Shown here: positions 35,454-46,969 of the stretch, piece by piece
How positions within the stretch are numbered: position 1 is the first letter of the stretch
Layout of the letters: each line of letters starts with the position of its first letter
Source: Fontibacillus phaseoli
GTDB lineage: Bacteria; Bacillota; Bacilli; Paenibacillales; Paenibacillaceae
Direction: 5' to 3'
Length of the DNA: 64,000 nucleotides
Assembly: GCF_003337355.1 (NCBI RefSeq)
Contig: NZ_QPJW01000001.1
Location: 1 to 64,000, forward strand
The notes under the pieces: model-generated
What the model was told of the DNA's origin: nothing
The model's database searches: none
The model's input: the letters and a program-made list of their open reading frames with translations, nothing else
Translations under genes and position numbers: made by a program

Positions 35454-36764
35454 ATGGATTTATTCTCCTATCACCAGGATCAGGATCCATCCGGACGGCT
35501 GCTTGCCGACCGAATGCGTCCTACCACCCTGGACGAGTATATAGGGCAGGAAAGCATCGTCGGTCCCGGAAAATTATTGCGGCGAGCGATCGAAGCGGAT
35601 CAGGTTTCATCTATCCTGCTTTATGGTCCGCCGGGATGCGGCAAAACGACGCTAGCCCACATTATATCGAATCATACGCAGGCTGAATTCATCCGGCTCA
35701 ATGCGGTCGATGCGTCCGTTAAGGACGTTCGCGAGGTCATCGAGAAAGCGCAGAATGATAAGGCTTTTTACGGCACGAAAACGATCCTGTTTCTCGACGA
35801 GGTACACCGCTTCAACAGTTCGCGGCAGGACGCCTTGCTGCCGGCGGTGGAGAAGGGGACGATCATTTTTATCGGCGCGACGACGGAGAACCCGTTCCAT
35901 TATGTCAACGGGGCCTTGCTGAGCCGTTCGACGCTCTTTCAGTTGGAGCCGCTGACGAAGGACCATTCGCTGATCGCGATGCGGCGGGCGCTGAGCGATC
36001 GGGACAAGGGCCTCGGCTTTATGAAGCTCGAGGCCACGGAAGAGGCGCTCCAGCACATTGCGGAGATGGCCAACGGCGATATCCGCCGGGCCCTGAACGC
36101 GCTGGAGCTGGCCGCGATGACGACGCCGCCGGACGAGGGCGGCACCGTCTGCATTACGCAGGAGGTGGCGGAGGAATCGATCCGCCGCCCCCTGGTCAAA
36201 GCGGATGAGTCGACGCAGTACGACGTCCTCTCCGCGTTCCACAAGAGCATCCGCGGCTCCAGCGATGCCGCGCTGTTCTGGTTTCTCTACGCGGTAGAGA
36301 AACTGGGCATGGACCCGATGACGTTCATCCGGCGGCTGATTGCCGCCGCGAGCGAGGACATCGGGCTTGCCAATCCCCAGGCCATGGTGCAAGCGGTAAG
36401 CGCCCTGGATGCTTACCGCAACAACGGCTGGCCTGAAGCGAAGCTGAACATCGCCCAGGCGATTCTGTTCGCCGTGGAGAGCCCGAAGTCGAACGCCGTC
36501 GTAGCGGCGATCTCAAACGCAATGTCGGCCATGGACGAAGTCAAGTCGGCCGAAGTGCCGCTGCATTTGCGGGACGCCCATTATAAAGGGGCGGTCAAGC
36601 TCGGACACACCGGATACAAGTATCCGCACAATTTCCCCGGCCATTACGTGAAGCAGGATTACTTGCCGCCGAATCTGGCCGGCCGGAGCTTCTATAATGC
36701 GACCGAGCAGGGAAATGAAAGCAAGATTCGGCATAACCAGGAGCTACGGCGCAGGGACGATTAG
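35454..36764 (+). CDS. rarA: Replication-associated recombination protein RarA (MgsA)
   Basis: RarA is a clamp-loader-like AAA+ ATPase acting at stalled forks. The 436-residue product has [14 protein letters not shown], Walker [14 protein letters not shown], Walker [11 protein letters not shown], sensor 1 [11 protein letters not shown], and the C-terminal oligomerisation region ([18 protein letters not shown]). ATG 35454 follows AAGGAAG; the frame opens 21 bases earlier. The codon use in its middle is notably GC-rich, but the protein is standard. Confidence 0.95.
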   Translation: MDLFSYHQDQDPSGRLLADRMRPTTLDEYIGQESIVGPGKLLRRAIEADQVSSILLYGPPGCGKTTLAHIISNHTQAEFIRLNAVDASVKDVREVIEKAQNDKAFYGTKTILFLDEVHRFNSSRQDALLPAVEKGTIIFIGATTENPFHYVNGALLSRSTLFQLEPLTKDHSLIAMRRALSDRDKGLGFMKLEATEEALQHIAEMANGDIRRALNALELAAMTTPPDEGGTVCITQEVAEESIRRPLVKADESTQYDVLSAFHKSIRGSSDAALFWFLYAVEKLGMDPMTFIRRLIAAASEDIGLANPQAMVQAVSALDAYRNNGWPEAKLNIAQAILFAVESPKSNAVVAAISNAMSAMDEVKSAEVPLHLRDAHYKGAVKLGHTGYKYPHNFPGHYVKQDYLPPNLAGRSFYNATEQGNESKIRHNQELRRRDD

Positions 36765-36814
36765 TCTGGGCTGGTTAGGAACGGCCCGGAACAGGGACAT
36801 TTTCCTCGTAACGG

Positions 36815-37010
36815 CAAATTAACTGGATTTCCTCCAGCTAATTTACCGTTTTTACCGCATTTACACGGATTAACTGGAAATCCTCCATCTATTTCGGAGG
36901 TTTTACGTAAAGAGCAGCGTATTCGGCCGAAGGAACTGTAGGTTTTACAGCTAATGAAGCGCCAATAGCCGATTTCCCGATAATTGTAGGTTATCCGGTT
37001 AATTGGGCCT
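36815..37010 (+). repeat. Four degenerate palindromic repeat units
   Basis: Unit 1 (about 36820-36853) is a palindrome AAATTAACTGGA...TCCAGCTAATTT. Unit 2 (about 36870-36905) repeats GGATTAACTGGA..TCCTCCA. Units 3 and 4 (about 36930-37005) carry AACTGTAGGTTTTACAGCT and AATTGTAGGTTATCCGGTTAATT. I recall similar intergenic palindromes in Paenibacillus genomes. The region has no gene. Confidence 0.6.
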
Positions 37011-37023
37011 TATTTATCACTCA

Positions 37024-37079
37024 GCAAAAAGAAGCACCTGCACTTTCCGGCGTCTGATTGCCGGAAAAGCGGGTGCTTT
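37024..37079 (-). terminator. Terminator after mnmA
   Basis: On the minus strand AAGCACCCGC...TTTTCCGGC pairs with GCCGGAAA...GTGCAGGTGCTT, followed by CTTTTTG. It may also serve the opposite strand. Confidence 0.8.
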
Positions 37080-37119
37080 ATCTATTTTGTCGCTCAAATT
37101 ATTTTGATTGCTCCTGAAA

Positions 37120-38271
<1,152 letters not shown>

Positions 38272-38416
38272 TCAGGCGCCTTGGCCTGACGTTATTTTAC
38301 CATAGGCGGACGATCACTTCGAGCCGATGGTTGAAGCGGCGCGAAACCTTCGAACTTTCGCTAAATTATTGTCCGCGCCCGGCGAACAAATTATATAATT
38401 TATTCACCGATTTATT

Positions 38417-38445
38417 TTCCAAAACGAGATGGGATATGTTACGAT
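38417..38445 (+). promoter_or_regulatory. Promoter candidate for cymR
   Basis: TTCCAA (38417-38422), 17 bases, TACGAT (38440-38445) with an extended TGT before it. The 305-base gap between mnmA and cymR holds no gene. On the other strand an extended TGGTAAAAT near 38299-38307 may serve mnmA. Confidence 0.5.
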
Positions 38446-38564
38446 AAACAAAGGTTAATGATAGGAATAGATGTATATGGAAATCCAGTTATCTTTTCCG
38501 TAACCTTATTTGATCAAAGTTCAATTATATAAAGATTATTTGAAAATTGAAAGAGGTGGCTTCT

Positions 38565-38984
38565 TTGAAGATTTCCACAAAAGGACGCTATGGCCTGACA
38601 ATTATGATGGAGTTGGCCGCTAAATTTGGCGAAGGACCGACTTCCCTCAAAAGCATTGCCGAAAAGAACCAGTTATCCGAGCATTATCTCGAACAACTGA
38701 TCGCACCGCTGCGCAATGCCGGTCTGGTCAAAAGCGTTCGTGGCGCTTACGGCGGGTACATTTTGTCCCGCGAGGCAGGCGAAATCACCGCGGGTGACAT
38801 TATCCGCGTATTGGAGGGTCCGATTTCTCCGGTTGATTTTACGGAAGAAGATGATCCGGCCAAACGTGATTTATGGCTGCGGATTCGCGATAGCATCGCC
38901 GAAGTGCTGGATTCCACGACCCTCGAAAACCTGATTTCCTTCGAGGAGCGAGGCGCCAAAGAAAATTACATGTTCTATATATAG
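38565..38984 (+). CDS. cymR: Rrf2-family cysteine metabolism repressor CymR
   Basis: CymR represses cysteine and sulfur-acquisition genes together with CysK in B. subtilis. The 139-residue product starts MKISTKGRYGLTIMMELA, has the wHTH HYLEQLIAPLRNAGLVKSVRGAYGGY, and ends in ENYMFYI, very close to B. subtilis CymR. It lacks the Fe-S cysteine triad of IscR-type Rrf2 proteins. TTG 38565 follows AGAGGTGG. The neighbour cysteine desulfurase fits its role. Confidence 0.93.
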   Translation: MKISTKGRYGLTIMMELAAKFGEGPTSLKSIAEKNQLSEHYLEQLIAPLRNAGLVKSVRGAYGGYILSREAGEITAGDIIRVLEGPISPVDFTEEDDPAKRDLWLRIRDSIAEVLDSTTLENLISFEERGAKENYMFYI

Positions 38985-39036
38985 TGTATGATATGTGATT
39001 AACTCAATAAATCGCTGCGGCTAGAATAGCATAGGA

Positions 39037-39078
39037 AAATAACCCGATTCGTCCAAACGGATCGGGTTATTTTATTTT
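39037..39078 (+). terminator. Terminator after cymR
   Basis: AATAACCCGATTCGTCC pairs with GGATCGGGTTATT across AAAC, followed by TTATTTTT. Confidence 0.88.
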
Positions 39079-39201
39079 TCATAGTAGAATACGATGATTT
39101 CTGTCCTGTTAAGGGAGAAAAGTACAACTGGACAGGAAGTCCAAACGTGACAAGCTCCATTCCCATATTTTATAAGGAGTAACTTTTTGGGAGGTGATTT
39201 T

Positions 39202-40083
39202 GTGCCGCGGGCTTCTATTATTATGCCGGTATACAACAATGCGGATTTTGTTCTGGAAGCGGTCAACAGCATGCTGGGCCAGACTTACAGGGATTTTGAA
39301 CTGATCTTGATCGATGACGGTTCTACGGACGGCTCGGCCAGCCTGATTTCACGGATCACGGATTACAGGGTCAGGAGAATTTATCATGAAAAAAATCAAG
39401 GCCTGGTGTCCACGCTTAATGAAGGATTCGGTTTGGCGACCGGGGATTATATCGTTCGCATGGATAGCGACGATATCTCCACGCCCAACCGGCTGGAGCT
39501 TCAGGTCTCGTTTATGGATCAAAACCCGGACATCGGCTTAAGCGCCGCTGCTTTTACTAGTTCGAGTGCAGGAAGACCAAAAGTTAATCCGGCTAACCAT
39601 GAGGAAATCAAAACCTGGCTGCTGTTTCATTGCTGCCTATGCCATCCTTTAGTGATCATGCGCAACAGCCTGGTTCAAAGGTTAGGAGTCCGGTATGACA
39701 GCAATTATCCGCACGCGGAAGATTATGAGCTGTGGAACCGGCTGGCCTTTGAAACAAAGGTAGCTAATCTGCCTGCCAACCTGCTATTTTACCGTCAGCA
39801 TAGCGGACAAGTATCCCATCTGCACAAGGCCATTCAAGATGATTCCGCCCGGAGAATCCGGCAAAGACAATTCAATAAATTAGGATTGGAATTATCTGCC
39901 GAAGAATACCAAACCATGCTGGATTTCGTGTTTTTTAGAATCAATCAATGGGATCAGCACAGCTATACAAGAGCTTTAGGTTTTGCGAACTGGGTCCTCG
40001 AACAGAATGCGAAGCACAGGGTTTATGACCAACAGATGTTGAATCTTGTTTTTTCCCGTTGTATCTCCAATCTTCCTTATTAA
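39202..40083 (+). CDS. Family 2 glycosyltransferase
   Basis: This GT-A fold transferase likely adds sugar to a cell-surface glycan or lipid carrier. The 293-residue product has SIIMPVYNN, LILIDDGSTDGS, NQGLVSTLNEG and the DxD motif RMDSDDIS, followed by HAEDYELWNRLA. GTG 39202 follows GGAGGTGA. The acceptor cannot be told. It interrupts the usual cymR-iscS order and stands alone with no other surface-glycan gene nearby, so it may be an insertion. Confidence 0.88.
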   Translation: MPRASIIMPVYNNADFVLEAVNSMLGQTYRDFELILIDDGSTDGSASLISRITDYRVRRIYHEKNQGLVSTLNEGFGLATGDYIVRMDSDDISTPNRLELQVSFMDQNPDIGLSAAAFTSSSAGRPKVNPANHEEIKTWLLFHCCLCHPLVIMRNSLVQRLGVRYDSNYPHAEDYELWNRLAFETKVANLPANLLFYRQHSGQVSHLHKAIQDDSARRIRQRQFNKLGLELSAEEYQTMLDFVFFRINQWDQHSYTRALGFANWVLEQNAKHRVYDQQMLNLVFSRCISNLPY

Positions 40084-40299
40084 TGTAATAAATAGAGCTT
40101 GTGCAATGAATAAATTTATAAGCTGTACAAATTTGGGGAATACGATTAATATGGATAAGCACCTGTACAGTAAATACTTTTTTTAGCCGAGATGCGCATA
40201 ACATAGATGAGCCAACATGAATGCCGTTCCGGAAGGGACGGTATTCCATTTATAGATAATCTGTAAGGTGTACTACCTCTAAAACAAGGTGATGTCAAA

Positions 40300-41451
40300 A
40301 TGAAAACCATATACTTGGATCATGCGGCTTCGACCCCGGTGCATCCGGAGGTTGCGGAGGCGATGCTGGGCGTCATGACGGAACAGTACGGCAACGCGTC
40401 AAGCGTTCATTCCTTCGGACGTGCGGCCAAAAGACTCGTAAACGGTTCAAGGGACAAGCTGGCCCGATTTATCGGATGCCGTTCCGAAGAGCTGGTATTT
40501 ACGGGAGGCGGAACCGAGAGCGACAATCTTGCTTTGTTCGGGACAGCGGAGGCCCGGAGTGACCGTGGCAGGCATATCATTACGACGGCGATCGAGCATC
40601 ATGCCGTTATTCATGCTTGCCAACGACTGGAACAACAAGGATATGAAGTTACATATTTACCTGTCGACCGGTATGGGCAAGTTCATCCCGAGCAAGTTCA
40701 TGAGGCTATACGGCCGGATACGATTCTGGTCAGCGTGATGTATGGCAACAATGAAACGGGGACGATTCAGCCGATAGCTGAAATCGGTGAATTGACTTCT
40801 TCCCGGGATATCGTTTTCCATGTGGATGCGGTTCAAGCAATGGGGGCTTTGCCGATCAACTGCCATGAGCTACCTGTCGATTTGATGAGCTTTTCCTCAC
40901 ACAAGATCAATGGACCTCAAGGCGTTGGCGCTTTGTATATCCGGCGGGAACTTTCCATTGAGCCTATCCTTTACGGAGGACTGCAGGAGCGCAAGCGCCG
41001 AGCCGGAACGGAAAACATGGCGGGAATCGCCGGATTTGCCAAAGCGGCCGAACTGGCCGCCGCACAGCTTCCGGAGCGGGCTGCCCGCGATGAGCAGCTA
41101 CGTGAAGTTCTGATCTCCGCGCTGAAGCGTGAGATCGGAGAGGAACGGTTTCATGTCAACGGCCACCCATCGCAGCGCCTTCCGCATATTCTTAATATCA
41201 GCTTTCCCGAATGCGATACGGAGACGATGCTGATGAATCTTGATATGGAAGGAATCGCCGTCGCCAGCGGCTCGGCTTGTTCCTCGGGTTCCCTGGAACC
41301 GTCGCATGTGCTGGAAGCGATGAATCTCCCGCAAAATATTTTGCGCTCGGCGATTCGATTCAGCTTTGGTTTGGGTAATACTACTGAAGAAATGCAACAT
41401 ACCGCCGAAAAAATTGGAACCATTTTGGAACGTCTTCGTAAAAGAAGATAA
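40300..41451 (+). CDS. iscS: Cysteine desulfurase, IscS/NifS type
   Basis: This PLP enzyme takes sulfur from cysteine for tRNA thiolation and Fe-S work. The 383-residue product begins MKTIYLDHAASTPVHPEV, has FTGGGTESDNLAL, the PLP lysine in SFSSHKINGPQGVG, AGTENMAGI and the catalytic cysteine loop GSACSSGSLEPSHVL. It matches the B. subtilis YrvO position beside cymR and is the likely donor to MnmA. It starts at ATG 40300 after AAGGTGATG. The 216 bases before it hold a weak hairpin at about 40219-40247. Confidence 0.94.
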   Translation: MKTIYLDHAASTPVHPEVAEAMLGVMTEQYGNASSVHSFGRAAKRLVNGSRDKLARFIGCRSEELVFTGGGTESDNLALFGTAEARSDRGRHIITTAIEHHAVIHACQRLEQQGYEVTYLPVDRYGQVHPEQVHEAIRPDTILVSVMYGNNETGTIQPIAEIGELTSSRDIVFHVDAVQAMGALPINCHELPVDLMSFSSHKINGPQGVGALYIRRELSIEPILYGGLQERKRRAGTENMAGIAGFAKAAELAAAQLPERAARDEQLREVLISALKREIGEERFHVNGHPSQRLPHILNISFPECDTETMLMNLDMEGIAVASGSACSSGSLEPSHVLEAMNLPQNILRSAIRFSFGLGNTTEEMQHTAEKIGTILERLRKRR

Positions 41452-41535
41452 TGGGCGTCTTTTGCAGTTTTTTCGGAAGGAGGTATACGCTGTTTTTCAG
41501 GATCAGAAGACTGCCACAGTAGGAGGACCAGGCTC

Positions 41536-42057
41536 ATGAAACTTCAGGAAATGGTAGGCTCGGCCGTTTTTGATGTACAAGACGGCAAACAGATCGGGAA
41601 AGTCCTCGATTTCCTTCTCGATGAGAACTGGAGTATCACGGGCATTCAATTGGAAGGGAAAGCGATGTTTTCCTCCACGATCAAGGTTGTACTCTGGGAA
41701 GATATCGTTGCATATGGCGAAGATGCCGTAATGATTCGCAATCAACAGGCGATCCGAAAACAGGAAGCCGAGAATATACAATTTACCTTTCTTTCCGGCA
41801 ACGGGAAGTTGAAAGAACTTCCTGTCCTTACGGAGGACGGAATTTTGATAGGAAATGTAACGGATGTTTATTTTGACCATGAATTGGGAAATACAATTAC
41901 AGGTATTGAAGTCAGTGACGGGTTCATCTCCGATCTGATGGAAGGGCGTAAAGTGCTGCCTTTTACCCCCGAAATGAGCAAGGGCGAAAATGCGATCATG
42001 GTGCCTCCAAACAGTGAGCAGCGGCTGGAGAATGCTATGAATTCTGTTAACGGATAG
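41536..42057 (+). CDS. PRC-barrel domain protein (YrrD-like)
   Basis: PRC-barrel proteins are small beta-barrel modules of diverse, often unknown role. The 173-residue product has two repeats: MVGSAVFDVQDGKQIGKVLDFLL and LPVLTEDGILIGNVTDVYFDH. AGGAGGACC precedes the ATG. B. subtilis has yrrD in the same neighbourhood. A zinc-ribbon gene follows after 11 bases. Confidence 0.85.
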   Translation: MKLQEMVGSAVFDVQDGKQIGKVLDFLLDENWSITGIQLEGKAMFSSTIKVVLWEDIVAYGEDAVMIRNQQAIRKQEAENIQFTFLSGNGKLKELPVLTEDGILIGNVTDVYFDHELGNTITGIEVSDGFISDLMEGRKVLPFTPEMSKGENAIMVPPNSEQRLENAMNSVNG

Positions 42058-42068
42058 GTGATAAGTAA

Positions 42069-42278
42069 ATGATGAAGTGTCCAAACTGCAGTTCCAAAGA
42101 TATCGGCAAAATCGGTTCCCATCAATTTTATTGCTGGGGCTGCTTTATCGAATTAACGGTAAATGGGGAGAAGATGTCGGTCTATCAAGTAGAAGAGGAT
42201 GGAACGCTCAGCTCTTTGGATGATTTGTTTTTTGGAGAAGAGGTTCCTCAGGAATTTCCCCAAATGCATCTATCCTAA
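42069..42278 (+). CDS. Small zinc-ribbon protein
   Basis: The 69-residue product has a C-x2-C...C-x2-C zinc ribbon (KCPNCSS, FYCWGC) followed by an acidic tail. The function is unknown. AGGTGAT precedes the ATG at 42069; ATG 42072 is an alternative. It likely shares a transcript with the PRC-barrel gene. Confidence 0.8.
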   Translation: MMKCPNCSSKDIGKIGSHQFYCWGCFIELTVNGEKMSVYQVEEDGTLSSLDDLFFGEEVPQEFPQMHLS

Positions 42279-42314
42279 CAGTTTCTGATTTGGCGGATAA
42301 TGAATGGTAAAGGG

Positions 42315-42356
42315 GCGATCCCCAGAGCGTATTACGCTTTGGGGATCGTCTTTTTT
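42315..42356 (+). terminator. Terminator after the zinc-ribbon gene
   Basis: CGATCCCCAGAGCGT pairs with ACGCTTTGGGGATCG, followed by TCTTTTTT. Confidence 0.9.
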
Positions 42357-42443
42357 CGTTTCCTTACGATTATTTTTGTCCTCCCGGGCATATACTTTCT
42401 TCATAGCTGGTCCGACTCCGAAGTTCGGGAGGGGGTATTTTGA

Positions 42444-43511
42444 GTGGAGCCGTTGAATAACAGCAAGGTGTTCCGCTATGGGGTGTGGCTGCTGCTGGGT
42501 CTGGTCATCTTATATTTTGTGTGGCTGCTCCGGCCGATGTTCGGCGTTGTCTTTGGTTTCCTGAAAGCGATACTCTCCCCTTTTATTATCGCCATCATCA
42601 TCTCGTATGTGCTAAATCCCGTCGTCAGGATGCTAGGCGGTCGGAAAGTGCCCCGCACGGTATCGGTGCTGCTCATTTATGCCGTATTTCTAACCAGCCT
42701 GTCAGTTATCTTGATGAACGTCATTCCTATGTTCGTGGAACAGCTGGAGGAGTTGGGGGAGCACTTGCCCGAGCTTACTTTACATACGCAGCAGTTGATG
42801 AACCGCTGGGATAATAGCATGCTCCCCGGCAGCATTCGGATGGGAATGAGCAATTGGTTTTTTCAGTTTGAACACCGGCTGGCTGCCTCGATTTCAAGTT
42901 TTTTGAATAATATCGGAACGACGATCGGCGTCGTGTTCAACGCGTTTATCGTCCCGTTTCTGATTTTCTATATTCTTAAGGACTTTGAGGCTTTCGAACG
43001 GCTCGTGTTAAGATATTTGCCGAAATCGCGGCGTAAATCCATTGTGATGCTGCTAAAAGAAATCGACGATGCGTTGGGCAATTATGTGCGCGGCCAATTG
43101 TTAGTCTGCGTCATTATCGGCGTACTTGCCTATATCGGCTATGTGATCATTGGAATGCCGTTTGCCCTTCTCCTTGCCGGAGTTGTTGCTGTTTGCAACA
43201 TTATTCCCTACCTCGGTCCTTTTCTTGGAGCGGCCCCGGCATTAGTCATGGCTACGACGATCTCCTGGAAAATGGTGCTGATGGTGTTTCTGGTCAATAT
43301 GATCTGCCAGTTGATCGAGAGCAATATCATTTCTCCGCAAGTGGTGGGAAAGACGCTTCATTTGCATCCATTGCTGATCATTTTCGCCCTGTTGGTCGGG
43401 GGCGAGATCGGCGGCATTCCGGGGCTTGTGCTCGCGGTTCCGTTTTTCGCCGTGGGCAAGGTCGTGCTTCAGCATTTTTATTCGTATTATGTTAGACGTA
43501 AAACGGTATAA
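42444..43511 (+). CDS. AI-2E family transporter (YrrI-like)
   Basis: Members of this permease family transport small solutes or ions; the AI-2 name comes from E. coli TqsA. The 355-residue product has about eight helices, an intervening amphipathic part (VEQLEELGEHLPELTLHTQQL) and the conserved stretch VCNIIPYLGPFLGAAPA with GGEIGGIPGLVLAVPFFA. GTG 42444 follows GGAGGGGG. It precedes alaS, as yrrI does in B. subtilis. Substrate unknown. Confidence 0.85.
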   Translation: MEPLNNSKVFRYGVWLLLGLVILYFVWLLRPMFGVVFGFLKAILSPFIIAIIISYVLNPVVRMLGGRKVPRTVSVLLIYAVFLTSLSVILMNVIPMFVEQLEELGEHLPELTLHTQQLMNRWDNSMLPGSIRMGMSNWFFQFEHRLAASISSFLNNIGTTIGVVFNAFIVPFLIFYILKDFEAFERLVLRYLPKSRRKSIVMLLKEIDDALGNYVRGQLLVCVIIGVLAYIGYVIIGMPFALLLAGVVAVCNIIPYLGPFLGAAPALVMATTISWKMVLMVFLVNMICQLIESNIISPQVVGKTLHLHPLLIIFALLVGGEIGGIPGLVLAVPFFAVGKVVLQHFYSYYVRRKTV

Positions 43512-43529
43512 AAGCATGGAGGAAGCGCA

Positions 43530-43558
43530 TTGACAGCTTCGTTGCCGCCCTTTATAAT
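43530..43558 (+). promoter_or_regulatory. Consensus sigma-A promoter for the alaS T-box
   Basis: TTGACA (43530-43535), 17 bases, TATAAT (43553-43558): perfect in both hexamers. Confidence 0.93.
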
Positions 43559-43564
43559 TTGTAA

Positions 43565-43885
43565 TCAAAGTGTTATCTGATTTATAAAAGCAAAACGTTG
43601 ACGAAAAAAAGTATGTCCGTTGTTGATTTTCCCAGAGAAGGCGTTCCTTCGCCAAGGTTTGCGGCCGAGTCGGCCACGTTCCTGGCGCTGGCTGAAAGAA
43701 CCCGAAATATCGCCGGACAGAAATGCTGTTTTCCGAGTGTGAGTTCAAAATTCACCGGGGGGTTCCCGTTATCGGACCGTACAAGGCGATCGCCTCTCTT
43801 TAAGCCGGAATTGTGGGGGAGACGATAACCAGGGTGGTACCGCGAGACAATCGTCCCTGATTTTCAGGGGCGTTTTTTCTTTTTT
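43565..43885 (+). promoter_or_regulatory. T-box leader of alaS, tRNA-Ala specifier
   Basis: The T-box core AGGGTGGTACCGCG is at 43831-43844, followed by terminator CGTCCCTG / CAGGGGCG plus T6. In Stem I, TGTCCG after an AGTA motif pairs with CGGACA, and the loop GAAATGCTG exposes GCT (43725-43727), an alanine codon. Uncharged tRNA-Ala should prevent termination. Confidence 0.92.
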
Positions 43886-43947
43886 AAAGATAGTTCAATC
43901 GTCAACTTGGCTAGTCAAGCAAAGATTAAACTTTAGGAGGAATATAG

Positions 43948-46572
43948 ATGAAAGCAAGTGAGATACGCTCTAAATGGCTGCAGTTTTTTGCAAGCAAAGG
44001 ACATAAGGTGGAACCGAGCGCTTCGCTCGTTCCGCATAACGATCCGTCCCTATTGTGGATCAATGCCGGGATGGCTCCGCTCAAAGCTTATTTTGACGGC
44101 CGGGAAAAACCGGAGAATCCGAGGTTGGCCAATTCCCAGAAATGTATTCGTACCAATGATATTGAGAACGTCGGGAAAACGCGCCGTCACCATACCTTTT
44201 TCGAAATGCTGGGTAATTTCTCGATCGGCGATTACTTCAAGGAAGAAACGATTACTTGGGCATGGGAATTCCTGACCGGCAAAGACTGGATCGGGTTTGA
44301 CCCGGAACGTCTTTCGGTGACCGTGTATCCGGAGGATGAGGAAGCCTTCAAGCTCTGGAACGAAAAAATCGGCATTCCGGCCGAGCGCATCATTAAGCTG
44401 GAGGACAATTTCTGGGATATCGGCGAAGGTCCTTGCGGTCCTTGTACGGAAATTTTCTATGACCGCGGCGACGCCTATGGCGATCTGTCCGATCCCGAAT
44501 GCTTTCCCGGCGGCGAGAATGAACGGTTCCTGGAAGTATGGAACCTTGTGTTCTCCCAATTCAATCACAATAAAGACGGCAGCTACACTCCGCTTCCGAA
44601 CAAAAACATTGATACCGGCGCCGGTCTTGAACGGTTCGCATCGATTCTGCAAAACGTCAATTCCAACTTCGACACCGACTTGTTCCAGCCGATTATTGCC
44701 AAAACCGCTTCGGTGGCCGGCGTGACTTACGGAGTTCAAGAGGATACGGACGTGGCGCTGAAAGTTATTGCCGACCATATCCGTACGGTCGCCTTTGCGG
44801 TAGCCGACGGCGTGCTTCCTTCCAATGAAGGCCGTGGATATGTAATCCGGCGTTTGCTCCGCCGCGCGGTCCGATACGGAAAGCTGATCGGGCTGGACAA
44901 GCCGTTTATGTACAACCTCGTGGAGACGGTTGGCGAAATCATGGGTAGTTACTATACGGATGTTGTCACGAAGCGCGAATTTATCGAGAAGGTTATTCGT
45001 TCGGAGGAGGAACGTTTCCATGAAACGCTAAGCGACGGGCTGGCGATTTTGGCGGAAGTAAGCGCCGAAGCCAAAGCCGCGGGACGTTCGCTGATCGGCG
45101 GCGCGGATGCGTTTAAATTGTACGATACGTACGGCTTCCCGCTGGATTTGACCGAAGACTTTGCGGCCGAGCAAGGACTTGGCGTTGACCGTGAAGGGTT
45201 TGAAGCGGCTATGGAAGAACAGCGCGAGCGTGCCCGGGCCGCCCGTCACGATAACGGAAGCATGAAGGTTCAGGGCGGAGTTTTGTCGGATTTTACGACT
45301 AAAACGGATTTCATTGGATATAATGAGCTTGATGCGGCAACTGAAATTGTGGCGATTATTTCGGACGATCGGTTTGTCGATACGCTCACAACCGGCCAGA
45401 CAGGGCAGATCATTTTGGCCAAGACGCCATTTTATGCCGAAAGCGGCGGCCAGGTCAGCGACCAAGGGACGATTCGTAGCGGTTCCGGAAGTGCTGCGGT
45501 ACAAGGATTGTTTAAGGCGCCGCACGGCCAGTATGTTCATCAGGTTACCGTGACGTCAGGTGAACTGCGCACCGGTTCGGAAGCAACCGCGGAGGTTAAC
45601 CGGGAAATGCGCCGGGATATCGTGAAGAACCACACAGCGACTCACCTGCTTCATAAAGCCTTAAAGGAAACATTGGGCGAGCATGTCAATCAGGCGGGGT
45701 CCCTGGTGGAGCCGCAGCGGCTTCGGTTCGATTTCTCGCATCTGGGCAGTATTTCGCCGGAGGAACTGGTTGAGATCGAACGCCGGGTAAACGAGCAAAT
45801 CTGGAACTCTCTTGAGGTCTTGATCGAATTGAAACCGATTGATGAAGCGAAGTCTATGGGTGCGATGGCATTGTTTGGTGAAAAATACGGGGATATCGTC
45901 CGGGTCGTTCAAGTCGGCGGTTACAGCTTGGAGCTGTGCGGCGGTTGCCATGTGAACAATACTTCGGAAATCGGACTGTTCAAACTGGTGAGCGAAAGCG
46001 GGATCGGCTCGGGGGTACGGCGGATCGAAGCGGTAACCGGACGCGGGGCGTATCTGTTTATGGACGGACAACTGGATCTTCTGAAACAATCGGCAGGATT
46101 GCTGAAGTCTAATGTGGGCGATGTCCCTAAACGGATCGAAGCGTTGTATCAGCAGCTTAAAGATTTGGGCCGCGAAAACGAGTCCCTGCAAAGCAAGCTC
46201 AGCGTTATTGAAGCTGGAGAATTGACAGAGAAAGTGATCATGGTAGGCGAAACCAAGCTCCTCTCCGCAAAAGTGCAGGCCGGAACAATGGATGCGCTTC
46301 GCGGACTGGCCGACGAGTTGAAGGCAAAATTGCCGGATACCGTGCTCGTGCTTGGGGCCGCCATGGACGACAAAGTGAACTTTGTCGTGGTTGTGCCTCA
46401 GGATGAAGTGAAACGCGGGCTTCATGCCGGCAAGCTGGTCAAAGAAGTCGCAGCCGTTTGCGGCGGCGGTGGCGGCGGACGTCCGGACATGGCTCAAGCC
46501 GGGGGTAAGGATGGATCCAAGCTGGATGCTGCATTGAAGCTGCCTGAGCAATGGATCGCTTCGCAGGCATAA
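43948..46572 (+). CDS. alaS: Alanyl-tRNA synthetase
   Basis: AlaS charges tRNA-Ala and edits mischarged Ser and Gly. The 874-residue product has the class II core (motif 2 region [19 protein letters not shown]; motif 3 [11 protein letters not shown]), the editing site [11 protein letters not shown] with CGGCHVNNT, and the C-terminal C-Ala domain ending [24 protein letters not shown] precedes the ATG. It is controlled by its own T-box. Confidence 0.97.
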   Translation: MKASEIRSKWLQFFASKGHKVEPSASLVPHNDPSLLWINAGMAPLKAYFDGREKPENPRLANSQKCIRTNDIENVGKTRRHHTFFEMLGNFSIGDYFKEETITWAWEFLTGKDWIGFDPERLSVTVYPEDEEAFKLWNEKIGIPAERIIKLEDNFWDIGEGPCGPCTEIFYDRGDAYGDLSDPECFPGGENERFLEVWNLVFSQFNHNKDGSYTPLPNKNIDTGAGLERFASILQNVNSNFDTDLFQPIIAKTASVAGVTYGVQEDTDVALKVIADHIRTVAFAVADGVLPSNEGRGYVIRRLLRRAVRYGKLIGLDKPFMYNLVETVGEIMGSYYTDVVTKREFIEKVIRSEEERFHETLSDGLAILAEVSAEAKAAGRSLIGGADAFKLYDTYGFPLDLTEDFAAEQGLGVDREGFEAAMEEQRERARAARHDNGSMKVQGGVLSDFTTKTDFIGYNELDAATEIVAIISDDRFVDTLTTGQTGQIILAKTPFYAESGGQVSDQGTIRSGSGSAAVQGLFKAPHGQYVHQVTVTSGELRTGSEATAEVNREMRRDIVKNHTATHLLHKALKETLGEHVNQAGSLVEPQRLRFDFSHLGSISPEELVEIERRVNEQIWNSLEVLIELKPIDEAKSMGAMALFGEKYGDIVRVVQVGGYSLELCGGCHVNNTSEIGLFKLVSESGIGSGVRRIEAVTGRGAYLFMDGQLDLLKQSAGLLKSNVGDVPKRIEALYQQLKDLGRENESLQSKLSVIEAGELTEKVIMVGETKLLSAKVQAGTMDALRGLADELKAKLPDTVLVLGAAMDDKVNFVVVVPQDEVKRGLHAGKLVKEVAAVCGGGGGGRPDMAQAGGKDGSKLDAALKLPEQWIASQA

Positions 46573-46588
46573 GCCAATCGGCTTTTTG
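46569..46588 (+). terminator. Weak terminator after alaS
   Basis: AAGCC pairs with GGCTT around AATC, followed by TTT. Short stem. Confidence 0.4.
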
Positions 46589-46700
46589 AATTACCCTACC
46601 GAAAATTTCCTTATGGGGCCCATGATATGATATAGTAAATATATATAATGACGAAATCGGCTGCGGATTTGCCGCATGTCTGAAGAAGCGAGGTGTCATC

Positions 46701-46961
46701 ATGGACTCCATGGATAAAACCGTCAAGTTCAACGTCACTGGCGATGAGCAGGAAGCGTCGTCACAGGAAATCCTACTTGCGGTTTACGAGGCTCTCCAGG
46801 AGAAAGACTATAATCCGATTAATCAGATTGTAGGTTACTTATTGTCCGGAGACCCGGCATATATTCCGCGCCATAATAATGCGAGAAGCATGGTTCGCAA
46901 GAAAGAGCGCGACGAATTGATCGAAGAGCTGGTCAGATATTATCTTGCCGGCCACCGTTAG
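46701..46961 (+). CDS. IreB-family regulatory protein (DUF965, YrzL-like)
   Basis: IreB is a substrate of the PASTA kinase IreK in Enterococcus and influences cephalosporin resistance. The 86-residue product has DKTVKFNV near the start, where Thr phosphorylation sites lie in the family, and [33 protein letters not shown]. It is placed between alaS and ruvX, the standard Firmicute order. GCGAGGTG precedes the ATG. Confidence 0.93.
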   Translation: MDSMDKTVKFNVTGDEQEASSQEILLAVYEALQEKDYNPINQIVGYLLSGDPAYIPRHNNARSMVRKKERDELIEELVRYYLAGHR

Positions 46962-46969
46962 GAGATTGC

